DNA of 12,244 nt from Pseudomonas sp. (GCA_030654635.1 JAURXE010000151.1:1-12244); one strand, 5' to 3'; shown: positions 1-7,564, numbered from the stretch's first letter. Made by a program: numbers and translations. Notes: a model not told the origin generated them from the letters alone.

Positions 1-1018
1 CATGCCCCAAGCCCAAGCCCTCATTCAGGCCCAAACGGATATTCATGCACTGTATGGCTTGGCCTGAAGCGCCCTTGACCAGGTTATCTATCACCGACAA
101 CACCACCACCAGATCGCCGTCTTGCGGGCGATGCACGGCTAAACGGCAGACATTGGCGCCGCGTACGCTGCGGGTTTCTGGATGGCTGCCGGCCGGCATC
201 ACATCGACAAAAGGCTCATTGGCATAACGCCGCTCGAACAGCGCTTGCAGATCAATCGAACGGTCCGTCACTGTCGCGGACAGCGTGGCGTGAATGCCAC
301 GAATCATCGGCGTCAGGTGCGGCACAAAGGTCAGGCCAATATCGCCACCGGCCGCCCGGCGCAGGCCTTGGCTGATTTCCGGCAGGTGCCGATGGCCTTT
401 CACCCCATAGGCTTTCATGCTCTCACCGGCTTCGCTAAACAGCGAACCAACACTGGCACCACGACCGGCGCCACTGACCCCTGATTTGCAGTCGGCAATC
501 AGTCGGGTGTTATCGGCGATTCCCGCCTCCAGCAACGGCAGAAAGCCCAGCTGAGTGGCCGTCGGGTAGCAGCCCGCCACGGCAATCAAGCGCGCTTGCT
601 GGATCTTGGCCCGATTAACTTCCGGCAGGCCATAGACGGCCTCAGCCAGTAACTCTGGCGCGCCATGGGGCTGACCGTACCACTGCGCCCATTCGTCCGC
701 GTCTTGCAGGCGAAAATCTGCCGACAGGTCGATCACCTGCGTACCCGCGGCCAGCAGTTCACCGGCCAGCGCATGGGCGACTCCGTGCGGGGTGGCGAAG
801 AACACCACATCACAAGCGCCCAGCGCCGCGCTATCGGGCACACTGAAGGCCAGCGAGTCATAGTGGCCGCGCAGGTTCGGGTACATGTCCGCCACCTTCA
901 CGCCCGCTTCCGAGCGCGAGGTAATCACTGCTACTTCTGCCTCCGGGTGCTGCGCCAGTAAACGCAGTAATTCAACCCCGGTGTAGCCCGTGCCGCCGAC
1001 GATACCAACCTTGACCAT
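1..1018 (-). CDS. argC: N-acetyl-gamma-glutamyl-phosphate reductase (3' end truncated by the window)
   Basis: ArgC catalyses the NADPH-dependent reduction of N-acetylglutamyl phosphate to its semialdehyde, the third step of arginine synthesis in the cytoplasm. Read on the minus strand from ATG at 1018, the product opens [14 protein letters not shown], a Rossmann nucleotide-binding loop (about residues 8-14). FATPHGVAH follows, then the catalytic-cysteine motif [11 protein letters not shown] with Cys150, SGVSGAGR, and GHRHLPEI, which holds the conserved catalytic-region histidine. About 339 codons are visible. The family in Pseudomonas is about 344 residues, so only a few C-terminal codons and the stop are missing. 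GAGGGG upstream of the ATG serves as ribosome binding site. The gene diverges from the hemJ-like gene across a 132-base gap. Family recognition is secure. Confidence 0.96.
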   Translation of the reverse strand, partial: MVKVGIVGGTGYTGVELLRLLAQHPEAEVAVITSRSEAGVKVADMYPNLRGHYDSLAFSVPDSAALGACDVVFFATPHGVAHALAGELLAAGTQVIDLSADFRLQDADEWAQWYGQPHGAPELLAEAVYGLPEVNRAKIQQARLIAVAGCYPTATQLGFLPLLEAGIADNTRLIADCKSGVSGAGRGASVGSLFSEAGESMKAYGVKGHRHLPEISQGLRRAAGGDIGLTFVPHLTPMIRGIHATLSATVTDRSIDLQALFERRYANEPFVDVMPAGSHPETRSVRGANVCRLAVHRPQDGDLVVVLSVIDNLVKGASGQAIQCMNIRLGLNEGLGLGH

Positions 1019-1150
1019 GACCCGCCCCTCAAACAAACCCACTAGAAAGGCACCGATGATACGGCCGCACGCCCTGCCAGCCAACTGTTAGGGTGACGCA
1101 CGGGGCCACCAGCCACTACTATTCGTTCACTTTATTAGGGGAAAGAACAC

Positions 1151-1576
1151 ATGCTGTATCTCTGGGTGAAAGCCTTTCACATCATCGCCGTGGTGACCTG
1201 GTTCGCCGCACTGTTCTATCTGCCGCGCTTATTCGTTTACCACGCCATGAGCAGCGATACCGTCAGTCATGAGCGTTTCTGCGTCATGGAGCGCAAGCTC
1301 TATCGCGGCATCATGCAGCCCTCGATGGTCGCCACCTTGTTGCTCGGCGGCTGGCTGCTGTACCTCAACCCGGGCTGGCTGAGCATGGGCTGGCTGCACG
1401 TAAAGCTGACTCTGGTGTTGCTTTTGCTCGGTTATCACCACCTGTGCGGTGCGCAACTGAAAGCCTTTGCCCGTGGCGAAAACGCTCGCGGCCATGTGTT
1501 CTACCGCTGGTTCAATGAAGTGCCGGTGCTGTTTTTGCTGGCGATTGTGCTGTTGGTGGTAATCAAACCCTTCTGA
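1151..1576 (+). CDS. hemJ: HemJ-type protoporphyrinogen oxidase (integral membrane)
   Basis: This 141-residue protein is very hydrophobic, with four likely membrane helices (about residues 7-30, 57-73, 82-104 and 124-140). The opening WVKAFHIIAVVTWFAALFYL with PRLFVYH is characteristic of the HemJ (UPF0093) family. Its conserved polar residues His10, Arg26, Lys85 (LHVKL) and Asn122 (RWFNEVP) are present. HemJ oxidises protoporphyrinogen IX to protoporphyrin IX, the penultimate haem step, in bacteria without HemY. Length is normal. AGGGGAAAG lies 7 bases before the ATG. The nitronate monooxygenase gene begins 29 bases after the stop, so the two are probably cotranscribed. The family also resembles CopD-type proteins and is sometimes annotated so. 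The haem role is inferred from homology. Confidence 0.87.
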   Translation: MLYLWVKAFHIIAVVTWFAALFYLPRLFVYHAMSSDTVSHERFCVMERKLYRGIMQPSMVATLLLGGWLLYLNPGWLSMGWLHVKLTLVLLLLGYHHLCGAQLKAFARGENARGHVFYRWFNEVPVLFLLAIVLLVVIKPF

Positions 1577-1605
1577 GCCGCGCCAACCTAACAAGAGGAA
1601 ATGCC

Positions 1606-2568
1606 ATGTCCCTGCCTGACCTGCTCGCCCAACGCTTGCGTCTACCCCTGGTGGCCGCGCCGATGTTTCTGGTCTCCAACCCGCAACTGGTATTGGCCTG
1701 CTGCAATAACGGCGTGGTCGGCAGCTTCCCGGCGCTGAACCTGCGCGAAAGCAGCGAGTTTCGCGCCTGGCTGGATGAAATCGAAGCGGGGCTGGCGGCC
1801 GATGCCGCGCCCTATGCGGTCAACCTGATTGTTCACCAGACCAACCCACGGCTGCAGGCGGACCTGGCCATATGCGTGGAGAAACGCGTGCCCATCGTCA
1901 TCACCAGCCTGGGCGCGGTGAAGGAAGTGGTCGATGCGGTGCACAGTTACGGCGGCCTGGTATTTCACGACGTGACCACCCGCCGACATGCCGAAAAAGC
2001 CGCGCAAGCCGGGGTTGATGGCCTGATCGCCGTGGCCGCCGGCGCCGGTGGCCATGCCGGCACCTGGAGCCCCTTTGCGCTGATTGCCGAGATTCGTCAG
2101 TTCTTCGACAAGACCCTGTTGCTGGCCGGCTGCCTCAACCAGGGCCACGAGATTCTGGCCGCACAATTACTCGGGGCGGATCTGGCTTACTTCGGCACCC
2201 GCTTTATCGCAACCCAAGAGAGCCATGCCGGCGATGCCTACAAGCAGATGCTGCTGGAGGCTCAAGCCGCAGACATCATTCACACCCCGGCGGTGTCCGG
2301 CATCCCGGCCAGTTTTATGCGCCAGAGTCTGCAAGCCGCCGGTTACGACCTGCAAGCCCTGCAAAACAAAGGCGAAGTCAATTACGGCGAAAAGCTCAAG
2401 CCGATGAACGAAGAAGCCAAGGCTTGGAAAACCGTCTGGTCGGCCGGCCAGGGGGCTGGCAGCATCACCGACCTGCCAACGGTTGCCGAGCTGATCGCCC
2501 GCCTGGACGCGGAATACCGCAGCGCCCACCAGCGCAGCGCGCAACTGGCCCAGCACTGGGCAAAATAA
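1606..2568 (+). CDS. Nitronate monooxygenase / 2-nitropropane dioxygenase family flavoprotein
   Basis: The 320-residue product is a TIM-barrel FMN protein of the NMO family, whose members oxidise alkyl nitronates such as propionate 3-nitronate; some act as NAD(P)H:quinone reductases instead. Visible family marks are the N-terminal LPLVAAPMFLVSNPQLV, the FMN-loop and catalytic-histidine segment AAGAGGHAG (residues 144-152, His150), LLLAGCLNQG (171-180) and the phosphate-binding GADLAYFGTRF (190-200). The length fits the family. AAGAGGAA lies about 6 bases before the chosen ATG at 1606; an ATG at 1601 is out of frame. Together with hemJ upstream it looks like a two-gene unit. Substrate and class cannot be fixed from sequence reading alone. 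Cytoplasmic, no signal peptide. Confidence 0.9.
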   Translation: MSLPDLLAQRLRLPLVAAPMFLVSNPQLVLACCNNGVVGSFPALNLRESSEFRAWLDEIEAGLAADAAPYAVNLIVHQTNPRLQADLAICVEKRVPIVITSLGAVKEVVDAVHSYGGLVFHDVTTRRHAEKAAQAGVDGLIAVAAGAGGHAGTWSPFALIAEIRQFFDKTLLLAGCLNQGHEILAAQLLGADLAYFGTRFIATQESHAGDAYKQMLLEAQAADIIHTPAVSGIPASFMRQSLQAAGYDLQALQNKGEVNYGEKLKPMNEEAKAWKTVWSAGQGAGSITDLPTVAELIARLDAEYRSAHQRSAQLAQHWAK

Positions 2569-2603
2569 TCCACGCCAAGAGCTGAACTACGCCGCCTTTT
2601 ATT

Positions 2604-2635
2604 GCCGCGCGCCCTTGTATCCAAGGCCGCGCGGC
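2604..2635. other. Strong GC-rich stem-loop between nmo and the DUF805 gene
   Basis: Arms 2604-2617 and 2622-2635 pair over 14 positions with a single C-C mismatch (C2612 with C2627), closing on a four-base TATC loop. Neither strand has a T-tract directly after the hairpin: the plus strand continues TATTAGG and the minus strand AATAAAAGG. It is therefore not a classical intrinsic terminator. It could be a weak or factor-assisted terminator of the hemJ-nmo unit, an mRNA-stabilising structure, or a REP-like element. Confidence 0.6.
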
Positions 2636-2683
2636 TATTAGGCTGTGCGCACACCCACCCCTACTGCTGACAGGGACGCCCGC

Positions 2684-3856
2684 ATGCCACAAGCCAAATT
2701 CAAAATCGTCTTCAATGGCGAACTAATGCCCGATGCCCTGTTGGACGAGGTCAAAGAGAAACTCGCGCAACTGTTCAAAAGCGACAAAACCAAGATCAAC
2801 AGTCTGTTCGACGGCGGCCCCATCGCCCTGAAGCGCGACCTGTCGGAAGAGGAAGCCGACAAATACCTGGCAGCCCTGCAGCGCACCGGCGCCAAGGTCC
2901 GTAAAGAGGCCGATCTGGCCGCCAGCCTGAGCTTGGTCGAGACCGAAGATCACATCAATCCCAATACGATTAGTACAACCACAACCGCCAGCAACGACCT
3001 GCGCATGCACTGCCCCAAGTGCGGCCATGAGCAAGCCAAGACCGTGGAATGCGAAGCCTGCGGCATCATCATCGACAAGTTTCTCGCCCGCCAGGCCGAA
3101 CTCGGCGACAGCGCACCGGCGCCAACCGCCAGCCCAGCGACAACTGCGGCCCCGGCCAGCACACCAATAAGCGCAACCCCTTACGCACCGCCGACCGCCA
3201 ATGTCGCCGAAGCGCTGCCAGAGTTTGCCGAACTGAAACCCTTCGGTATTGAAGGGCGCCTAGGCCGCCTGCGGTATCTGGCCTGGTCACTGGCGATGAC
3301 GGCTGTAGCCATGGTAATTGTCGGCATCGGCATGGCAGTGATTTTCGCACTTGGCAGCGACACCTCGCTGCTGACCATTATTGGCGGTCTGCTCGGCACC
3401 TTGGCAGTCATCGCCATGGTCGTGGTCGGCATCCAGATTGGCGTCAAGCGCCTGCACGACATCGGCTGGTCTGGCTGGCTACTGCTGGTCAGCCTGATCC
3501 CGGTAGTTGGCAGTGTGTTCTCCATCATCATGGTCGTAGTGCCCGGCAGCACCGGCGCTAACCGCTTCGGCCCACCGCCACCGCCCAACAGCCGTGGCGT
3601 GAAGATACTCGCCAGCCTTTGGTTGCTGGTACCGGTGCTGGGCATTCTCGCGGCCATCGCCATTCCGTCTTATCAGGACTATGTAGAGCGCGCCCGTGAT
3701 GCCCAGGCCAGCAACTATGAATATGAAGAAGCCGACAGCGCCACCTATTCAGATGAAGCGGCGGATGCCGCCGAGGCGGCGACCGCCGTCGAACCCGCAG
3801 CAGCCTTTGACGACGCTGAAGCCGCTGACGACGCCTACACCAACGAAGAACAGTAA
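2684..3856 (+). CDS. Zinc-ribbon / DUF805 membrane protein with pilin-like C-terminal segment
   Basis: The 390-residue multidomain protein has no assigned function. In order: a soluble N-terminal module of about 75 residues (FKIVFNGELMPD ... LQRTGAKVRKE) that I have seen on other gammaproteobacterial membrane proteins but cannot name; a zinc ribbon with CPKCG and CEACG (Cys110, 113, 123, 126); a Pro/Ala/Thr-rich linker (about 144-175); and a DUF805 membrane domain from FGIEGRLGRLRYLAW (188-201), with the signature RLHDIGWSGW (256-265) and about four helices. The last helix contains GILAAIAIPSYQDY (320-333), strongly like a type IV pilin N-terminus. The tail from about residue 345 is acidic and Ala/Asp/Glu-rich. 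A GTG 39 bases upstream is in frame, but the ATG at 2684 is preceded by AGGGA and starts the recognisable domain. The SDR gene follows after 47 bases. Confidence 0.85.
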   Translation: MPQAKFKIVFNGELMPDALLDEVKEKLAQLFKSDKTKINSLFDGGPIALKRDLSEEEADKYLAALQRTGAKVRKEADLAASLSLVETEDHINPNTISTTTTASNDLRMHCPKCGHEQAKTVECEACGIIIDKFLARQAELGDSAPAPTASPATTAAPASTPISATPYAPPTANVAEALPEFAELKPFGIEGRLGRLRYLAWSLAMTAVAMVIVGIGMAVIFALGSDTSLLTIIGGLLGTLAVIAMVVVGIQIGVKRLHDIGWSGWLLLVSLIPVVGSVFSIIMVVVPGSTGANRFGPPPPPNSRGVKILASLWLLVPVLGILAAIAIPSYQDYVERARDAQASNYEYEEADSATYSDEAADAAEAATAVEPAAAFDDAEAADDAYTNEEQ

Positions 3857-3866
3857 TAACTTGTTA

Positions 3867-3886
3867 CCGCGGCCGCCCGGCCGCGG
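3867..3886. repeat. Perfect GC palindrome just upstream of the SDR gene
   Basis: CCGCGGCCG at 3867-3875 and CGGCCGCGG at 3878-3886 are exact reverse complements around a CC centre. The pair sits 10 bases after the DUF805 stop codon and 6 bases before the GGAGA ribosome binding site of the SDR gene. No T-tract follows, so it is unlikely to be an intrinsic terminator. In RNA it would form a very stable small hairpin next to the translation start region. Confidence 0.65.
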
Positions 3887-3903
3887 GCTGATGGAGAACA
3901 TGC

Positions 3904-4701
3904 ATGTCCCGTTACGCCCTGATTACCGGCGCCTCTAGCGGGATTGGCTTAGCCCTCGCCGAAGCCCTCGCCCGCCGTGGCCGTAACCTGATCCTGGTGG
4001 CCCGCCAGCGCGACGCGCTGGAAAGTATTGCCTGCGAACTGACCCAGCGCTTTGGCGTTGAGGTGCTGTTCAGCGCCTGCGATTTAAGCGAGCCGTTGCA
4101 GCTCTCTGGCCTGCTGCAAGAACTGGAGCAAGCCGATCGGCAGATCGATCTGCTGGTCAACAATGCTGGGATCGGCACGGCCGGCGCCTTTCTCAAGCAG
4201 GACTGGAGCCGCGAGCAACAGCTGATTGAAGTCAATATCCTCGCCCTCACCCGCCTCTGCCATGCCCTGGGCCAGCGCATGCTGCAACAAGGCGGCGGAC
4301 AGATTCTTAACGTCGCCTCGGTGGCCAGCTTTCAGCCCGGCCCATGGATGAGCAACTACTACGCCAGCAAAGCCTTTGTGCTGAGTTTTTCCGAAGGCCT
4401 GCGCGAAGAGCTTAAAAAGCATGGCATCCAGGTCTCAGTACTGTGTCCAGGCCCGACCCGCAGCGCGTTCTTTCGCAATGCGCAGATGAAAAGCGCCAAA
4501 CTGGAACGCAGCTCGCTGATGATGAGCTGCGAAGAAGTGGCGCTGCTGACGGTACAGGCGCTGGAGAAAAACCGCGCCATCATCATCCCCGGCTGGCGCA
4601 ACAAGCTCATGGCCTACTGGCCACGCCTGATTCCGCGCGCCCTGGTGCGGCGCCTAGTGGGTAAGGTCAACCGCTCAAGCTCGGGACGCAAAGCCGACTA
4701 G
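3904..4701 (+). CDS. Short-chain dehydrogenase/reductase (classical SDR, DltE-like)
   Basis: The 265-residue NAD(P)-dependent oxidoreductase is of the classical SDR type. Visible elements are the cofactor-binding TGASSGIG (8-15), NNAG (86-89), Asn111, the catalytic Ser139, Tyr152 and Lys156 (YYASK), and CPGPTRSAF (181-189) after the active site. Arg34 following the second strand suggests NADP preference, which is an inference. The basic C-terminal stretch (AYWPRLIPRALVRRLVGKV) may be a membrane-facing helix. The start is the ATG at 3904, with GGAGA 6 bases upstream; an ATG at 3900 is out of frame. It ends 70 bases before the convergent stop of the ATPase gene, with no obvious terminator between. 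The substrate is unknown. Confidence 0.93.
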   Translation: MSRYALITGASSGIGLALAEALARRGRNLILVARQRDALESIACELTQRFGVEVLFSACDLSEPLQLSGLLQELEQADRQIDLLVNNAGIGTAGAFLKQDWSREQQLIEVNILALTRLCHALGQRMLQQGGGQILNVASVASFQPGPWMSNYYASKAFVLSFSEGLREELKKHGIQVSVLCPGPTRSAFFRNAQMKSAKLERSSLMMSCEEVALLTVQALEKNRAIIIPGWRNKLMAYWPRLIPRALVRRLVGKVNRSSSGRKAD

Positions 4702-4771
4702 GCCGTCGCTGGAAAATCTAGCCCGCGACAGCTGATTTCAACGCCGCATGGCCGAGCGCAGTAGTTTTCCT

Positions 4772-6253
4772 TTAATCGGCACTTACAGTGCGGCCGTCGG
4801 CCCAGTCACGCAGCTGCGCCAGGTCTTCGGCCATCACCACCGACAGCGGCGAACTGCCCTGGATCATCTGCACCAACAAGGCCTGATCGACCGCTTGCTG
4901 CCGGGCTTGGGCGGCATACAGGGCGCTGACCACCGCCTGCTCGATCTCCGCCCCGGCAAAGCCATCACTGACCGCGGCCAGTTGGGCCAGATCAAACAGG
5001 CCCGGCTCCTGCTCGCGACGCTGCAGGTGAATGCGGAAAATTTCGGCACGCACCTCGGCATCCGGCAAATCGACAAAAAACAGCTCATCGAAGCGGCCCT
5101 TGCGCACCAGCTCCGGTGGCAGCCGCTCGATGGCATTGGCGGTCGCCACCATAAATACCGGCGCCTTGCGCTCGGCCATCCAGGTCAGCAAAGTGCCGAG
5201 CACCCGCTGACTGACACCGCCATCCTGCTCGCCGCTGGCCAGGCCTTTTTCAATCTCATCCATCCACAGCACGCAGGGCGCCATCTGCTCGGCCAGTTGC
5301 AGCGCTTCGCGCAAGTTGCGCTCGGTTTCGCCAAAGAACTTGTTGTACAGGCAGGCAAAGTCCAGCCGCAGCAACGGCAAACCCCAGAGCCCGGCAATCG
5401 CCTTGGCCGCCAGACTCTTGCCGCCGCCCTGCACGCCGACCAGCATCACGCCCTTGGGCAAATCATCGGCCTTGCCGGCCAGAAACACCTGCTCACGATC
5501 ACCCAACCAGCGTTTGAGGTTGCGCAACCCGCCGACCTCGGCAAAGCGCGCGGTGTCGTACTCAAAGCTCAGCACGCCGTCCAGGTCGAGCAACTGGAAC
5601 TTGCTCTTGTTCAGCTTGGGCAGGTCGTCCTGGGTGATGGCGCCATCATTACAAATAACCTGTCGCGCCAAGGCCCGCGCCTGGGCATGGCCCATGCCAC
5701 GCAGATTTTTCACCACCTGCTGCAGGGTGCGATTGTCGGTGCGCACCCGCGCACCGCGATTGCCCTCACTCCAGCGCGTCGCCTCATCGCGCACTATCGC
5801 CAGCAACTCATCCTCGGTCGGCAACGCCAGACTGAAACGGGCGGCGTAGCGCTGCACTTCGGCGGGCAATTTCAGCGCATGGGAGACCAGCACCAGGGTC
5901 GGCCGGTGTTGGCCTTCCGCTTGGGCGATCTCCTTCAGCAAACGCACCAGCTTGGGGTTGTCGATCAGGAACGGATGCAAATCACAGAGCACATAGAGAT
6001 TGGGCTGTGGGTCGTGCATGATCAGCTTGAGCGCCGCCTCCGGCTCCAGGCTTTCGCTCTGCTCGCCGGCTGCGCCGGCAAAACCCAGCCGCTGCAAGCC
6101 CTCGGTAATGGCCCAGGTGTAGAGCCCCAAGCCGCGCTTGATCGCCAAACTGGTAAGGGTTTCCAGCACCCGAGGCTCATCCCAGGACTCGATCACCACC
6201 AACTTAACCCGCGAATCGAGTACCAGCCCCAAATCATGAATATCGTTAATCAC
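4772..6253 (-). CDS. AAA+ ATPase, Ycf46-like
   Basis: With GTG at 6253 the product is 493 residues. The C-terminal half is a classical AAA module: Walker A GVQGGGKS (273-280), Walker B VLWMDE (328-333), a sensor 1 region [16 protein letters not shown] with Asn373, an arginine-finger region [14 protein letters not shown], and a helical lid with [11 protein letters not shown]. The N-terminal ~225 residues ([28 protein letters not shown]) form the non-AAA domain typical of Ycf46/COG0464 proteins. Its role in Pseudomonas is unknown; cyanobacterial Ycf46 has been linked to photosynthesis control. An in-frame GTG at 6259 overlaps the AAGGAG Shine-Dalgarno, whereas the GTG at 6253 lies 5 bases after it, so the latter is preferred. 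The gene stands alone, divergent from the HIT gene. Confidence 0.92.
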   Translation of the reverse strand: MINDIHDLGLVLDSRVKLVVIESWDEPRVLETLTSLAIKRGLGLYTWAITEGLQRLGFAGAAGEQSESLEPEAALKLIMHDPQPNLYVLCDLHPFLIDNPKLVRLLKEIAQAEGQHRPTLVLVSHALKLPAEVQRYAARFSLALPTEDELLAIVRDEATRWSEGNRGARVRTDNRTLQQVVKNLRGMGHAQARALARQVICNDGAITQDDLPKLNKSKFQLLDLDGVLSFEYDTARFAEVGGLRNLKRWLGDREQVFLAGKADDLPKGVMLVGVQGGGKSLAAKAIAGLWGLPLLRLDFACLYNKFFGETERNLREALQLAEQMAPCVLWMDEIEKGLASGEQDGGVSQRVLGTLLTWMAERKAPVFMVATANAIERLPPELVRKGRFDELFFVDLPDAEVRAEIFRIHLQRREQEPGLFDLAQLAAVSDGFAGAEIEQAVVSALYAAQARQQAVDQALLVQMIQGSSPLSVVMAEDLAQLRDWADGRTVSAD

Positions 6254-6264
6254 TGCCACTCCTT
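6254..6264 (-). promoter_or_regulatory. Shine-Dalgarno that decides the ATPase start
   Basis: On the minus strand the sequence reads AAGGAGTGGCAGTG. A full AAGGAG ends 5 bases before the GTG at 6253 but runs into the GTG at 6259. The downstream GTG is therefore the more credible start, giving a protein that begins [12 protein letters not shown]. Confidence 0.65.
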
Positions 6265-6321
6265 GTGCGTCGCCTAGCGGGCCGCTGAACAGGTTAGGGG
6301 TAACGCACCGCCGCTGAACGC

Positions 6322-6350
6322 TGGTCGCCCCGAGCGCGCATGGTTACACT
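6322..6350 (+). promoter_or_regulatory. Possible promoter for the HIT operon
   Basis: TACACT at 6345-6350 is an acceptable -10 hexamer. TGGTCG at 6322-6327 is a weak -35 hexamer, 17 bases upstream. This would start transcription about 25 bases before the GTG at 6384. The -35 match is poor, so this is tentative. Confidence 0.3.
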
Positions 6351-6383
6351 CTGGCGCTCAAATAACGAGCCGGGAGACTGTCC

Positions 6384-6722
6384 GTGGACTGTCTATTCTG
6401 CAAAATCGTCGCCGGGGACATTCCCGCGCGCAAGCTGTATGAAGATGAACATGTGGTCGCCTTTCACGACATCAGCCCGGCCGCGCCGGTGCATTTTCTG
6501 GTGATCCCGAAAAAACACATCAACACCCTCAACGACCTCACCGAAGACGACAAGGCCCTGGCCGGCCACATCCTCTTCACCGCCCAGCGCCTGGCGCTTG
6601 AGCAAGGCTGCGAAGCTGGCTTTCGGGTGGCGATGAACTGCAACCCGCAAGGCGGCCAGACGGTTTATCACATCCATATGCACGTGCTCGGTCAGCGCCA
6701 GATGCAGTGGCCGCCGGGTTGA
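6384..6722 (+). CDS. HIT-family (HINT-type) purine nucleoside phosphoramidase-like hydrolase
   Basis: The 112-residue cytoplasmic protein has the HIT catalytic triad motif HIHMH (His96, His98, His100) followed by VLGQRQMQWPPG, the usual C-terminus of bacterial HinT proteins. The N-terminus CLFCKIVAGDIPARKLYED has the CxxC pair (Cys3, Cys6) and family strand pattern, and FLVIPKKHINTLNDL (38-52) is also typical. HINT enzymes hydrolyse AMP-lysine and other nucleoside phosphoramidates; the true bacterial substrate is uncertain. The start is GTG at 6384, with GGGAGA about 7-8 bases upstream, and gives normal family length. Its stop codon overlaps the start of the next gene (TGATG at 6720-6724), so the two are likely translationally coupled. 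Confidence 0.95.
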   Translation: MDCLFCKIVAGDIPARKLYEDEHVVAFHDISPAAPVHFLVIPKKHINTLNDLTEDDKALAGHILFTAQRLALEQGCEAGFRVAMNCNPQGGQTVYHIHMHVLGQRQMQWPPG

Positions 6723-7534
6723 TGCGAGGGCTAATCGGCGTCGCCCTGACGCTGTTGCTACCCCTGCCGGCCCTCGCCATCGAGGCTGGCAGCGTGTTTC
6801 GTGACCCACTGAGCAATCACCAACAAGGCCCGGAGTTAGTCGCCCTGCCGGCCGGTAGCTTTGTGCTGGGCGACAGTCTTGATCGCGGCAACGACAACGA
6901 ACGGCCGCCGCGCCCGACGCAGATCGAGCAGGCCTTTGCCCTGGGCCGCTTCGAGGTGACCTTCGCCGACTGGCAGCTGTACGCCGACGCTACCGGCAAA
7001 CCGATGCCCGACAACGAAGGCTGGGGCTTGTCGGCGCAGCGCCCAGTGATCAACGTCAGCTGGTTTGCCGCCCAGGGCTATTGCCAATGGCTGAGCAAGG
7101 TCAGCGGCCAGCTTTACCGCCTGCCAACCGAGGCCGAGTGGGAATATGCCGCCCGCGCCGGCAGCCAAAGCTACTACTGGTGGGGCGCGCAACTCGACAG
7201 CAGCGAGCAGCAACCGCGCGCCCATTGCCGTGGTTGCGGCACAGCGCGGCAGATCGCCAACAAAACCGCCCTGGTCGGCCAGTTCGCGGCCAATGCCTTT
7301 GGCATCTACGACACCGCCGGCAATGTCTGGGAGTGGACCGCCTCGACCTTCGCAGCGCCCTATGACGGCCATGAACAAGACCGCGCCGGCCTCCTCGACC
7401 AGAGCCCGCGGGTCACCCGTGGCGGTGCCTGGAACAGCGGCCCGGTGTACCTGCGCAGCAGCCTGCGCGACATGAAGCAGCCGCAAGTCAAAGACTATGC
7501 CCAGGGTTTTCGGGTGTTGCGCGAGCTGCCCTGA
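6722..7534 (+). CDS. Secreted SUMF1/FGE-like domain protein lacking the catalytic cysteine pair
   Basis: The 270-residue protein starts at the ATG overlapping the HIT stop (TGATG). Residues 1-19 form a clear signal peptide (LTLLLPLPALA, likely cleavage before Ile20), so the protein should be periplasmic. The remainder is one formylglycine-generating-enzyme-like domain: ALPAGSFVLGD (41-51), RFEVTFADWQ (76-85), RPVINVSWFAAQGYCQWLS (107-125), RLPTEAEWEYAARAG (133-147), GIYDTAGNVWEWT (194-206), RGGAWNSG (233-240) and GFRVLREL (262-269). True FGE has a cysteine pair after the RGG segment; here that stretch reads PVYLRSSLRD with none. A CRGC pair lies elsewhere (Cys169, Cys172). It is therefore unlikely to make formylglycine and is closer in outline to PvdO-type periplasmic members. 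The reaction is unknown. Confidence 0.9.
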   Translation: MRGLIGVALTLLLPLPALAIEAGSVFRDPLSNHQQGPELVALPAGSFVLGDSLDRGNDNERPPRPTQIEQAFALGRFEVTFADWQLYADATGKPMPDNEGWGLSAQRPVINVSWFAAQGYCQWLSKVSGQLYRLPTEAEWEYAARAGSQSYYWWGAQLDSSEQQPRAHCRGCGTARQIANKTALVGQFAANAFGIYDTAGNVWEWTASTFAAPYDGHEQDRAGLLDQSPRVTRGGAWNSGPVYLRSSLRDMKQPQVKDYAQGFRVLRELP

Positions 7535-7550
7535 CTCGGATTGAGCCGCC

Positions 7551-7564
7551 CTGATCAGGATCAA
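7551..7564. promoter_or_regulatory. Candidate ANR/FNR-type box upstream of coq7
   Basis: CTGAT-CAGG-ATCAA matches the FNR/ANR consensus TTGAT-N4-ATCAA at 9 of 10 defined positions; only the first base differs. It lies between the FGE-like gene's stop and coq7. A plausible -10 (TAAACT, 7586-7591) would start transcription near 7598, placing the box centre at about -40.5, where class II FNR-family activators bind. No good -35 is present, as expected for an activator-dependent promoter. Confidence 0.5.

Noticed and set aside
2645..2683. A GTG start extending the DUF805 protein by 13 residues
   Set aside because: The added residues (Thr/Pro/Arg-rich) are unlike the domain start, and the ATG at 2684 has AGGGA upstream.
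4702..4771. A terminator between the convergent SDR and ATPase genes
   Set aside because: Only a weak 5-bp GTCGC/GCGAC pairing can be drawn, with no U-tract on either strand.
4748..6277. A 509-codon open frame on the plus strand, longer than the ATPase gene it opposes
   Set aside because: It lies antisense to a clear AAA+ ATPase with intact motifs. Its translation is rich in Gln, His, Leu and Arg with no domain, as expected from the mirror frame of a GC-rich gene, and no ribosome binding site is evident.
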